Shown here: piece after piece, positions 28,485-35,771 of the stretch
Numbering within the stretch: position 1 is the stretch's first letter
Layout: the number at the start of each line of letters is the position of its first letter
Made by a program: the position numbers and the translations under genes
Notes under the pieces: generated by a model
Databases searched by the model: none
Told to the model about the DNA's origin: nothing
What the model saw: only the letters and a program-made list of their open reading frames with translations
Origin: Coriobacteriaceae bacterium
GTDB lineage: Bacteria; Actinomycetota; Coriobacteriia; Coriobacteriales; Eggerthellaceae
NCBI GenBank assembly: GCA_015062685.1
Contig: SUUE01000009.1
Location: forward strand, 1 to 64,000
Direction: 5' to 3'
Length of the DNA stretch: 64,000 bases

Positions 28485-30577
28485 TTTAGGATGGTGGCGA
28501 GGGGACCGTCGGCGATGAGGGTCACGCGCTGCGTGGCGCGCGAGATGGCCGTGTAGAGGCGGTGGCGGCGCAGCGGCTCGTTCGGGAAGGCGCCCTCCTG
28601 CACGTCGGGGACGATGGCATGGTCGAACTCCAGGCCCTTCGCGAGCTTCACGTCCAGCAGCACCACTCCCCTGTCCGGCAGCGTGCCGTCCTCCGCAACC
28701 GAGACGAGGGGCGCGCCCTCGAGCATCTTCTCCAGCTGCTTGGCGCGCGAGCGGCTGTTCGCGATGAGCGCGGTCAGGCACTCGTCCTCGGCCGCGGCGG
28801 CAACCGCCATGCGCAGGGCGGCCTCGTACGACACGGCGTTGTCGCACTCGACGATGACCGGGTCGGTGCCGGGCCGCTGGACCGACGACGCCTCGATGCG
28901 CTCGTTCTCGGGGAGCAGGCGCGCGAAGAGGCCGGTGATCTCCGGTGACGAGCGGTAGCTGATCATGAGCGAGCACTCGTCCACGCTGCCGCGCAGCTTC
29001 GTGAACAGGTCGCGGATCTCGGAGAAGGCCGCGGTGCCGCCGTACACCGCCTGGTTCTCGTCGCCGAGCAGCATGAAGTGCGCGTTGCTGAAATAGCGCG
29101 CGAGCACGGCGAGCTGCGTGAGCGTGTAGTCCTGCACCTCGTCCACCATGACGTAGCGGGCTCGGTGCGCGCCGCCGCCCACGAGCGCGAGCTTCAGGTA
29201 GAGCCATTCCACGGCGTCGAGGGCCTGCTTGCCGAGCATGCGCATGCCGATGCGGTCGATGCGCAGCCATTCGCCCTGCTCGATGGCCTCGACCACCGGG
29301 CGGTAGCGGGCCGTGAGGTACTGGCGCGCGCAGGCGGCCATCTCGTCCTCGTCGAGCGGCGCGAGCTGCTGGCCGAAGATGCGGATCTGCTCGTCGTTGG
29401 GCAGGTCCATCATGGCGTCCTGGGTGGCCTCGTCGCGCGCGAGCCGCATGATGCGCTGGTCGAGCTTCTCCTTCAGGTCCTCGATGGCGAGCGTGCAGCG
29501 GTGCACGCCCAGGGGGATGCGCGAGAATTTCTCGAGCGACGCGCGGGCCTGGGCGGCGGTGATCACGCGCTCGTCCTCCACGCGAATGTCGCTGAAGTCG
29601 GCAACCGACAGCTCGAGCTTCGGCACGCCCTCGTCGATGGCGTGCAGCACCTCCATGGACGCGTCCTTGGCCACGCCGCGGCCCGCGAGCCCCAGCTGGT
29701 CCATGAGGTCGTCCCACGTGGCGATGTGCGGGTTCGTCTCGCCCATGTCGGGCAGGACGCTGTCGATGTAGTGGCCGAACACGGAGTTGGGCGTGATCAG
29801 GTAGACGTCGTCGGGGTTGAGCGTCTCGCGCTCGGTGTAGAACAGGTAGGCGATGCGCTGCAGGAGCACCGAGGTCTTGCCCGAGCCCGCGATGCCGCGC
29901 ACGAGGAGCACGGGCACGTCCGCGTGGCGGATGACCGTGTTCTGCTCCTTCTGGATGGTCGTCGTGATGGACGTGAGCTGCGACGTGCGGCGCTTCGCGA
30001 GCGATGCCAGCAGCAGCGGGTCCTCGATGGCCACCGTGGTGTCGAAGTAGGCGCGCAGCTCGTCGCGGTGCAGGTCGAACTGGCGGCGGAGCTGCAGATC
30101 CACCTCGATCGTGCGGCCGTTGGCGTCATAGCTCGTGCGGCCGTTCGCCTGGTTGTAGTAGACCTCGGCCACGGGGCTGCGCCAGTCCACGATGAAGTGG
30201 CGGCGCTTCTCGTCGGTCATGCCCGCGGCACCGATGTAGATGTCCTTGGGCTCGTCGGAGTGCGGGAACTTGAGCCGCACCTTCGCGAAGTACGGGCTGT
30301 GCAGGAGCAGCTGGGCGCGGCGCAGCTTCTCGGTGTTGATGTCCGCGGCGAGGTTGTAGCCCTCGATGATGCGGTTCATGGCCTCGAGCTCGGCGAGCGT
30401 CTCGAGCTGGATGTCGGCATCCTGGTTGAGCACGAGCTCGTCGAACATGTCCTCCTTGTCGGCCAGGGCCTCCTCGAGGTCGGCTTCGAGCCGGTCGCGC
30501 ACCTCGCGCTCGATCTGCTCGAGCTTCGCGTGCGTGAGGGAGAGATGCCGCTGCTCCTCTTCGAATATCGCGTCCAT
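28481..30577 (-). CDS. helD: HelD-like superfamily I helicase (RNA polymerase recycling factor)
   Basis: 698 residues from the ATG at 30577, with GAAAGG upstream; an ATG at 30601 lacks a ribosome binding site. The N-terminus is a long charged helical arm (to about residue 90), as in HelD proteins that pry nucleic acid from stalled RNA polymerase. The signature DWRSPVAEVYYN (about residue 131) and TIQKEQNTVIR (about 207) are HelD-specific. Walker A is GIAGSGKTSVLLQR (about 228) and Walker B is VMVDEVQDYTLTQ. The C-terminal helicase lobe is intact. In HelD relatives the protein releases RNA polymerase from DNA with ATP hydrolysis. Single gene. Confidence 0.92.
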   Translation of the reverse strand: MDAIFEEEQRHLSLTHAKLEQIEREVRDRLEADLEEALADKEDMFDELVLNQDADIQLETLAELEAMNRIIEGYNLAADINTEKLRRAQLLLHSPYFAKVRLKFPHSDEPKDIYIGAAGMTDEKRRHFIVDWRSPVAEVYYNQANGRTSYDANGRTIEVDLQLRRQFDLHRDELRAYFDTTVAIEDPLLLASLAKRRTSQLTSITTTIQKEQNTVIRHADVPVLLVRGIAGSGKTSVLLQRIAYLFYTERETLNPDDVYLITPNSVFGHYIDSVLPDMGETNPHIATWDDLMDQLGLAGRGVAKDASMEVLHAIDEGVPKLELSVADFSDIRVEDERVITAAQARASLEKFSRIPLGVHRCTLAIEDLKEKLDQRIMRLARDEATQDAMMDLPNDEQIRIFGQQLAPLDEDEMAACARQYLTARYRPVVEAIEQGEWLRIDRIGMRMLGKQALDAVEWLYLKLALVGGGAHRARYVMVDEVQDYTLTQLAVLARYFSNAHFMLLGDENQAVYGGTAAFSEIRDLFTKLRGSVDECSLMISYRSSPEITGLFARLLPENERIEASSVQRPGTDPVIVECDNAVSYEAALRMAVAAAAEDECLTALIANSRSRAKQLEKMLEGAPLVSVAEDGTLPDRGVVLLDVKLAKGLEFDHAIVPDVQEGAFPNEPLRRHRLYTAISRATQRVTLIADGPLATILK

Positions 30578-30750
30578 GGCTGCCTTTCGCATTCGCATCA
30601 TTGAAAAAATCGTCCAACAATTCTAGCGAAAAAACGGCCAACGGAACAGGGGCGCACGAACCGTAGCCCTCCACCCCTTCAAGATAATAAAACGGCAGCC
30701 TCGGAGTGCGGGCATGCGGGCGGAGCGGCGAGCGTGTCCTTCGTCGAAGC

Positions 30751-30880
30751 GGGCGCTCGGGGAGCGCCCCTACAGGCGTGTGCGGACAGGCAGGGCGCCG
30801 GGGTTGAAACGCGGCCCGACAAACGTGCGCGGGCGAGCGTGGCCCGGCATCCGGGGCGGGCGCTCGGGGAGCGCCCCTAC
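30751..30880. repeat. Two REP-like hairpins, second supplying a stop codon
   Basis: Identical hairpins of the GGGCGCTC / GAGCGCCC plus CTAC form lie at 30751-30773 and 30858-30880. The CTA at 30877-30879 is the stop of the patatin gene (minus strand). The 85 bases between them show no gene. Confidence 0.88.
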
Positions 30881-31734
30881 TTTAAGAAATCCTTGATGGC
30901 GCGAGCGTCGCCGTAGCCTTTGCCGTAGAGGCGCTCGATGGCCTCGCGGTCCTTGGTGAGCGTGCTCATGTCGCCGATGTCGTCGGGCGCCACGATGAGC
31001 ACCCTCCCCTCGCGCTCGTACTTCTTCGCGAGGTCGAGCTGCATGTTGTACACGCCCGCGCGGTTCATGAGCGCTTCGGCCACCCGCGGCCATTTCGGCA
31101 TGAGCAGACGGGCGAACGGCACGTCCTTCTTCGGGTCGCGGTAGTGGTCGCGCGGCCGCGTGAGGATGACGACCACCTTCTCGCACCCCGCCTCAAACGC
31201 CTTATGCACGGGAATCGGGTCCGTAATCCCGCCGTCGAAGCACGGGCGCCCGTGCACGGGGTACGGCTTGTTCACCACGGGGAGCGCGGACGACGCCTTC
31301 ACCGGCGCGTAATCGTCCTGGGCCAGGTCGTCCATGCCGAAGTAGACCGGCAGGCCGCTCTTGGCGTCGGTGGCCACGATGATGAACTGCTTCCCCGAGG
31401 CCACCATGGCAGGGTAATCGAGCGGGTTCTCGCCATCGGCCGCGCAAAGCGTGCCGTAGATATAGTCGAGGTCGGCATATTCGCCCGTGCGGAGGGCCAG
31501 GCCCATGCCCATGTATTCGGGGCGGAAGCTGTAGTTAGTGTAGAAGGCGAAGTTGCGGCCCATCTGCCCGGAAAGGTACGAGCTCATGTTCGCCGCGCCG
31601 GCCGAGACGCCCACGCAGCAATCGAACTCGATGCCGTTCTCCATGCACCAGTCGAGAACGCCGGTCCCGTAGACCCCGCGTTCCCCACCACCAACGTCAA
31701 CAGCGCCGACCATATGCTCCTCCATGTCAGTCAT
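30877..31734 (-). CDS. Patatin-like phospholipase
   Basis: 285 residues from the ATG at 31734, with AAAGGA upstream. An ATG at 31713 after GGAGGAG is an alternative. The patatin fold has an oxyanion-hole glycine run (DVGGGERGVYG), the nucleophile Ser in GVSAGA (about residue 45) and the catalytic Asp in FDGGITDP (about 170), i.e. the Ser-Asp dyad. It resembles the bacterial YjjU/RssA group that acts on membrane lipids. No signal peptide is seen, so it acts inside the cell. Confidence 0.92.
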   Translation of the reverse strand: MTDMEEHMVGAVDVGGGERGVYGTGVLDWCMENGIEFDCCVGVSAGAANMSSYLSGQMGRNFAFYTNYSFRPEYMGMGLALRTGEYADLDYIYGTLCAADGENPLDYPAMVASGKQFIIVATDAKSGLPVYFGMDDLAQDDYAPVKASSALPVVNKPYPVHGRPCFDGGITDPIPVHKAFEAGCEKVVVILTRPRDHYRDPKKDVPFARLLMPKWPRVAEALMNRAGVYNMQLDLAKKYEREGRVLIVAPDDIGDMSTLTKDREAIERLYGKGYGDARAIKDFLK

Positions 31735-31894
31735 TACGTTCCTTTATCGAGATAACTGTACCTCAGCACGAGAAGGAATTGTCAGCTTTTTTACCATCTG
31801 TACGCCCCGAGCGCCTGACGACATCACAGCCGTACCAAAACCGAACGAACCGCGAGCGCACTGGCGCCAGCCATACCGCCATCCAAAAATTTCC

Positions 31895-32082
31895 GTTTTC
31901 GTGGCACGTATTTACGGTATTCAATGACAGATACTCGGGAAACCCATTGAATACGGGAAATACGAGCCACCGAGCACTGTATTCAACGACCCAATCATTG
32001 ACTACTGGAAATACGTGCCACGAAACCCGCTTTTTGCTCCTCAGGACGGGCTAAATCATTGAATACTGGAAATATGAGCCGC
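31895..32082. repeat. Interspersed ~28-bp repeat in an AT-richer gap
   Basis: The motif CATTGAATACnGGAAATACG followed by wGCCrC appears at 31945-31970, 31995-32025 and 32056-32082 in direct orientation, and inverted at 31895-31926. A partial inverted copy (GTATTCAACGA) lies at 31979-31989. Spacing is irregular (50-61 bases). The stretch 31735-32096 has no convincing gene and looks richer in A+T than its surroundings. Confidence 0.75.
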
Positions 32083-32096
32083 CCTTGATTCCCCAA

Positions 32097-32480
32097 TCAC
32101 CTAAGCATCCCCCGCTCGCAGCGCAGGTAATGCCAGAGAATCGACGAGGAACTCGTGCCACTCGAAACATCCTCATCGTGAAGAATCCTCACAGGCGATG
32201 TGGCATACACGAAATCCAGGAACCGTCTGTCCTTCTGGGCGGGATCGAGGAAGTAGTACATGAGCGACTCTTCAAACGAGAACACATTGCAAAAGCCGCC
32301 CTCTCCCGCCATTTCCCGTTCTCTTGCAATCGAGTCCTTGTAGCCAAGCGCCATGCGCGCTTGCAAGTATGCGAGATCGAGATCGTGCAGGTCAAAGAAC
32401 TTGGAGGACACGCCCACAGCAATGCCATAAGGCTTGCCGACGAATTCATCGGCATCCGCCGCTACTTGCCGGCGCGATAG
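32097..32480 (-). pseudogene. Remnant or truncated gene, family not recognised
   Basis: About 120 codons with protein-like composition: from ADEFVGKPYGIAVGV through SSKFFDLHDLDLAYLQ to RCERGMLR at the stop. It has no start codon with a ribosome binding site. Upstream (32481-32660) the same frame runs antisense to a transporter fragment, so the natural N-terminus seems lost at a junction near 32455-32480. The family was not recognised. It could be a short intact protein only if an unusual start were used. Confidence 0.45.
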
Positions 32481-32660
32481 AGCGGCGTCGGCAGCAGGAG
32501 CATGGCCAACGTTCTGGGCCAAGCCATCGGCGCGCCGCTCTGGGGCCTGGCCTACGACCTCACGGGTGGTTACGAAATAGGCATGTACGTCTCGGCGTGT
32601 GTAGTTGCGCTGTCGTTCCTGCTGCTTTTTTGGGCTCAAGGGAAACATCGGTTGCATTAG
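32481..32660 (+). pseudogene. C-terminal fragment of an MFS transporter
   Basis: 59 codons follow an in-frame TAG at 32478. They read SGVGSRSMANVLGQAIGAPL, then WGLAYDLTGGYEIGMYVSA, a hydrophobic helix and a WAQGKH tail ending at TAG. This is the last two transmembrane helices of a major facilitator transporter (compare the NxxGxxxGPxxxGxxYD-type motif). The rest of the gene is absent, so it is a relic. Confidence 0.75.
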
Positions 32661-32738
32661 GCTGTAAAAGCATTTAAAGTACGCCCTCGAGAAACGGGAC
32701 AGCCATGCGGTTGGCCCGTTTTCGCGTCTCTGAGCTGC

Positions 32739-32754
32739 ATGAACAACTGTTCAT
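32739..32754. promoter_or_regulatory. ArsR/SmtB-type operator before the metal exporter
   Basis: ATGAACA AC TGTTCAT is a perfect 7-base inverted repeat with a 2-base centre, and fits the TGAANNNNNNTTCA pattern used by metal-sensing ArsR/SmtB repressors. It lies about 55 bases upstream of the exporter start. No repressor gene is adjacent. Confidence 0.55.
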
Positions 32755-32809
32755 ATGAGCCGACGTGGAAACGTGGCGCGCATGCACGCACAATAGAAAG
32801 CGAAGGAAC

Positions 32810-33799
32810 ATGGAAAGCTTTTTGGATACCGCGGTCGACGTGCTGAAGGACGCGTTCGTCGACACGGTGTACCTCATCCCCTTCCTGCTCGTGACCTACC
32901 TGTTCATGGAGTGGCTCGAGCACAAGACCAGCGAGAAGACCCAGGCGGCCATCCGCAAAGCCGGCGCGGCGGGCCCGATCGTGGGCGCCGCCCTCGGTGT
33001 CGTGCCGCAATGCGGGTTCTCGGCCGCGGCTTCGACCCTCTACGCCGGGCGCGTCATCGGGCTGGGCACGCTCATCGCGGTGTTCCTGTCCACGTCCGAC
33101 GAGATGCTGCCCATCTTCATCGCGGAGCAAGTGCCCCTCAACGTGCTGCTCGGCATGCTGGGGATCAAGCTCGTGATCGGCATGGTGTTCGGCATCATCA
33201 TCGACGCGGTGCTGCGCCTGGCGAGGCGCCCGCAAGAGAGCCTGCGCATTCACGAGCTGTGCGAGCGCGACCACTGCGATTGCTCCGACGACTGCGCAAC
33301 CTGCAAGGAGAACCCCGCGCTGGCCTACGAGCACCACGACGACTGCAGCGAGGGCTGCGACCACGGCAGCCACCACCACGACCACAGCCACGACGCGGGC
33401 TGGAAGTCCATCGTGCGCAGCGCGGTGAAGCACACCCTGCAGGTGACGCTGTTCGTGTTCCTCGTGTCGCTCGCGATCGACGTACTGTTCGAAATCGTTG
33501 GCGAAGAGACCATCGCTGCGGCCCTGAGCGCCAACGAGCTGCTCGCCGTCGTGGCGTCGGCCATCGTCGGCCTCATCCCCAACTGCGCCGCATCGGTGGC
33601 CATCGCCCAGTTGTACGTGGAAGGCGTCCTCGGGTTCGGCGCGACGATGGCGGGCCTGCTTTCCGCCGCGGGCGTGGGCCTGCTCGTGCTGCTGCGCACG
33701 AACCGCCACGCAGGGCAGAACGCCCTGATCCTGCTCGTGCTCGTGGGCATCAGCATCCTCTGCGGGTTCGCATTCCAGATCGCGGGCTTCTCGCTCTAA
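32810..33799 (+). CDS. Putative heavy-metal/arsenic-type exporter (ArsP_2-like permease)
   Basis: 329 residues from the ATG at 32810 with GAAGGA upstream. Two homologous membrane halves carry the paired motifs PQCGFSAAASTLYAGRVIG and PNCAASVAIAQLYVEG, the hallmark of the 10-TM putative heavy-metal exporter family related to ArsP. The two Cys residues lie at equivalent places in the two halves. The central cytosolic loop (about residues 145-200) is loaded with metal ligands: CERDHCDCSDDC, then HHDDCSEGCDHG and HHHDHSHD. This suggests binding of zinc, manganese or another soft metal. A metal-sensor-type operator precedes it. The exact ion is unknown. Confidence 0.82.
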   Translation: MESFLDTAVDVLKDAFVDTVYLIPFLLVTYLFMEWLEHKTSEKTQAAIRKAGAAGPIVGAALGVVPQCGFSAAASTLYAGRVIGLGTLIAVFLSTSDEMLPIFIAEQVPLNVLLGMLGIKLVIGMVFGIIIDAVLRLARRPQESLRIHELCERDHCDCSDDCATCKENPALAYEHHDDCSEGCDHGSHHHDHSHDAGWKSIVRSAVKHTLQVTLFVFLVSLAIDVLFEIVGEETIAAALSANELLAVVASAIVGLIPNCAASVAIAQLYVEGVLGFGATMAGLLSAAGVGLLVLLRTNRHAGQNALILLVLVGISILCGFAFQIAGFSL

Positions 33800-33839
33800 C
33801 CCGCCGCCCGCGCCGAGCGCAAGGGAGGACCGGCGCTCG

Positions 33840-34583
33840 TTACATGCCGGCCTCGAGCGAGGTGTCGATCGCTACCTCTATGCGGTCGTTGGGCTCGTCG
33901 AGGCGCACGGCCACGGTGACGTCGTCGAACTCCGCGTCGACCGCAAGGCCCTCTTGGCCGAGCGATTCGAGCGCGCTCTTGAACGCCTTGCTCTTCGTGA
34001 TGCTCTCCCCGCTCACGACCACCGTGGCTGTGTCACCCTCCACGGTCAGGCTCTTTACCTCGAGCTCCCCCTTGGGCGCGTTCTTGAGGGAAGCCGCGTC
34101 CACATGGAGGGAGCCTTCGTGCGCGAGCGGCTTCTCGATCGCGTATTCCACGATTTCACGCGCCAGATCCGCCTCGAAGGTGCCGGAGGCCTCCAGAGGC
34201 TCCCGCAAGAGCAGCGAGGCGAAGCCCGTCGGCCGCGCCTGCAGCACGAGCCGGCCGTCAACCACCTTGAAGGCGAAGGGGTCATCGCGCTTGAAGTCGC
34301 GCACCGAACCGTTCGCCTGGGCTTTCGTCTTCACCTTGAGGTCGTTGCCGCCCACGCTCACGGACACGTCGGCGTCGGCTTCGGCCGCCACGTCGAACGA
34401 CCCGTCGCCCACCACCCTGTCGAGCTTGAGCGCGAAGGCGATCTCGGCGGTCGTGGGCAGGAACGGCAGGCGAATGATGCTCGCGAAATGGAGCCCGAGC
34501 ACGATGGCGAGCGCGGCGACCGCCGACAGCAGCACCCCTACGACGATGCGTTTTGCGCTGTGGCTTTTCGCCTCCTCGGCCAT
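33840..34583 (-). CDS. Membrane-anchored protein of unknown function
   Basis: 248 residues from the ATG at 34583 with GGGGG six bases upstream; ATGs at 34598 and 34637 are alternatives. A single hydrophobic segment (about residues 12-34) near the N-terminus suggests a signal-anchor with the remainder outside. The external part alternates short beta-strand-like segments with charged turns (FDVAAEADADVSVSVGG, VEGDTATVVVSG), like a beta-rich or lipid-binding fold. No family recognised. Confidence 0.7.
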   Translation of the reverse strand: MAEEAKSHSAKRIVVGVLLSAVAALAIVLGLHFASIIRLPFLPTTAEIAFALKLDRVVGDGSFDVAAEADADVSVSVGGNDLKVKTKAQANGSVRDFKRDDPFAFKVVDGRLVLQARPTGFASLLLREPLEASGTFEADLAREIVEYAIEKPLAHEGSLHVDAASLKNAPKGELEVKSLTVEGDTATVVVSGESITKSKAFKSALESLGQEGLAVDAEFDDVTVAVRLDEPNDRIEVAIDTSLEAGM

Positions 34584-34690
34584 CCGGAACCCCCGCATTT
34601 TAGTCGCTCGTTTGGATGATTCGATTTTCTCATACAATCGTTGACCAGCACACCCGCGCCCATTAGAATAGCTATTTGCAGTTTTGGGAC

Positions 34691-34766
34691 GGGCTCTTAG
34701 CTCAGTTGGTAGAGCAGGGGACTTTTAATCCCAAGGTCGGGGGTTCGAGTCCCCCAGGGCCCACCA
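34691..34766 (+). tRNA. tRNA-Lys (TTT)
   Basis: 76 bases including an encoded CCA end. The acceptor stem GGGCTCT / AGGGCCC, D-loop AGCTCAGTTGGTAGAGC and T-loop GGTTCGAGTCC are all canonical. The anticodon loop CTTTTAA gives TTT. Confidence 0.97.
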
Positions 34767-34786
34767 CCTAATCTGCGTCGTCTCGC

Positions 34787-34860
34787 TGGGGTGTCGTCCA
34801 ATGGCAGGACTCTGGTTTTTGGTGCCAGCTATCGGGGTTCGAATCCCTGCACCCCAGCCA
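34787..34860 (+). tRNA. tRNA-Gln (TTG)
   Basis: 74 bases with encoded CCA. The acceptor stem TGGGGTG / CACCCCA and T-loop GGTTCGAATCC are canonical. The anticodon stem CTGGT / GCCAG encloses loop TTTTGGT, giving anticodon TTG. Its 3' end is the left copy of a 54-bp direct repeat. Confidence 0.95.
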
Positions 34861-35051
34861 CTACTTCCTTAATGACTCCCATGGATTCGAACCGATGAGG
34901 TCGTTTTCCGTTAAGCAAAACGCCCAGTGGGCGTTTTGTAGGAAAACGGCGCGGAGGCTTTAGCCGAAGCGCGTGATTTCCGCGAAGCGGAAATCGGGAA
35001 TCCCTGCACCCCAGCCACTACTTCCTTAATGACTCCCATGGATTCGAACCG
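34841..35051. repeat. 54-bp direct repeat starting at the tRNA-Gln 3' end (att-like), with hairpins between
   Basis: The 54 bases at 34841-34894, starting in the tRNA-Gln T-arm and running 34 bases past CCA, are repeated exactly at 34998-35051. The 103 bases between hold AAAACGCCC / GGGCGTTTT (34917-34937) nested in CGTTTTCC / GGAAAACG, and GATTTCCGC / GCGGAAATC (34975-34995). The right copy abuts the hxlR stop. This is the arrangement left by site-specific integration at a tRNA or by a local duplication. Confidence 0.9.
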
Positions 35052-35054
35052 TGC

Positions 35055-35387
35055 CTAGCTCTTCCGTACGGCATCCTGGTAATCGAGGCCCCAATCCTGC
35101 ATGCTCATGATGATGGGTCGCATGGACTCGCCAATCTCGCTCAAAGCGTACTCCACGCGCACGGGAACTTCCGGATACACCGTGCGCGTGATTATCTCGT
35201 CGGCTTCCAGCTGCTTCAGGTTGTCGGTGAGCACCTTCTCGGAAAGGCCGTCGATCGAACGGCATAGCTCGTTGAAACGGTAGGGCCTATCGAGCAGGCG
35301 CTGAATGATCAGGATCTTCCACTTGTTGCCGATGAGGCGAAGCGTGGTAGCAACCGGGCATGCGGGCAGCTCATCCTTCGTAAGCAT
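35055..35387 (-). CDS. HxlR/DUF24-family redox-type transcriptional regulator
   Basis: 110 residues, a compact winged-helix protein. The N-terminus LPACPVATTLRLIGNKWK has the conserved cysteine (about residue 10) that senses quinones, aldehydes or disulfide stress in YodB, QorR and HypR. The recognition helix region is FNELCRSIDGLSEKVLTDNL. It is divergent from the radical SAM peptide operon and a perfect palindrome lies between the two start codons. Regulation of that operon, which encodes a quinone-reductase-like domain, is the simplest reading. Confidence 0.93.
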   Translation of the reverse strand: MLTKDELPACPVATTLRLIGNKWKILIIQRLLDRPYRFNELCRSIDGLSEKVLTDNLKQLEADEIITRTVYPEVPVRVEYALSEIGESMRPIIMSMQDWGLDYQDAVRKS

Positions 35388-35408
35388 GGCACTTCCCTTC
35401 AGATGGGT

Positions 35409-35427
35409 TACTTACTTTTGGTAAGTA
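35409..35427. promoter_or_regulatory. Probable HxlR operator
   Basis: TACTTAC TTTTG GTAAGTA: perfect 7-base inverted repeat with a 5-base centre. It sits 22 bases before the hxlR start and about 100 bases before the precursor peptide start, in the only divergent promoter region. HxlR proteins bind palindromes of this kind. Confidence 0.75.
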
Positions 35428-35525
35428 CATAATAGATTAGTGCGTTCTTGCGGTCAAAACGCTCGGCCTGTAGGTTTTAACCAGCCCCTCAGAGAGAGGG
35501 GACCCTACCGACAGGAGGAAACATC

Positions 35526-35717
35526 ATGAGCAAGAACCTGAAGCGCGTTGCCCTGTGGGGCGTCTCGGGCGGCTGCGGCAGCGCCGACCCGAAGAACGGC
35601 GGCTGCGGCAGCGCCGATCCGATGCACGGCGGTTGCGGCTCGGCTGACCCGACTTGGACCGGCTGCGGCTCGGCCGACCCCAAATCCGGCGGATGCGGTT
35701 CCGCAGACCCCGAGTAA
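35526..35717 (+). CDS. Repeat peptide with five C-X3-D motifs, candidate RiPP precursor
   Basis: 63 residues with AGGAGG upstream of the ATG. After a short 14-residue leader (MSKNLKRVALWGVS) there are five ten-residue repeats: GGCGSADPKN, GGCGSADPMH, GGCGSADPTW, TGCGSADPKS and a last GGCGSADPE. Cys lies at 17, 27, 37, 47 and 57, and Asp four residues after each (21, 31, 41, 51, 61). Codons for the same residues differ between repeats, so the amino-acid pattern is under selection and is not a fresh DNA duplication. A radical SAM/SPASM gene follows at once. C-X3-D is the motif crosslinked Cys-to-Asp by PapB in freyrasin. The product is therefore predicted to be a thioether-crosslinked peptide. 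No peptidase or exporter is adjacent. Confidence 0.88.
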   Translation: MSKNLKRVALWGVSGGCGSADPKNGGCGSADPMHGGCGSADPTWTGCGSADPKSGGCGSADPE

Positions 35718-35729
35718 GAACCCACGAGC

Positions 35730-35752
35730 GGCGGGAGGGCGAACCTCCCGCC
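35730..35752. promoter_or_regulatory. Hairpin between precursor peptide and maturase genes
   Basis: GGCGGGAGG / CCTCCCGCC with a 5-base loop, no T-tract. It lies 13 bases after the precursor stop and about 20 before the maturase start. Such hairpins often raise precursor mRNA over enzyme mRNA by partial termination or by stabilising the 3' end. Confidence 0.65.
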
Positions 35753-35771
35753 CGCGACCCGAGGAGCAACC

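Noticed and set aside
31895-32082. Repeats as a degenerate CRISPR array
   Set aside because: Spacing is irregular, one copy is inverted, and no cas genes or leader are seen.
34895-34997. Small RNA gene between the 54-bp repeats
   Set aside because: Hairpins are present, but a promoter was not seen and the hairpins are explained as a terminator or element remnant.
35526-35717. Repeat peptide as chance low-complexity translation
   Set aside because: Strong ribosome binding site, synonymous codon differences between repeats and a directly following maturase argue for a real gene.
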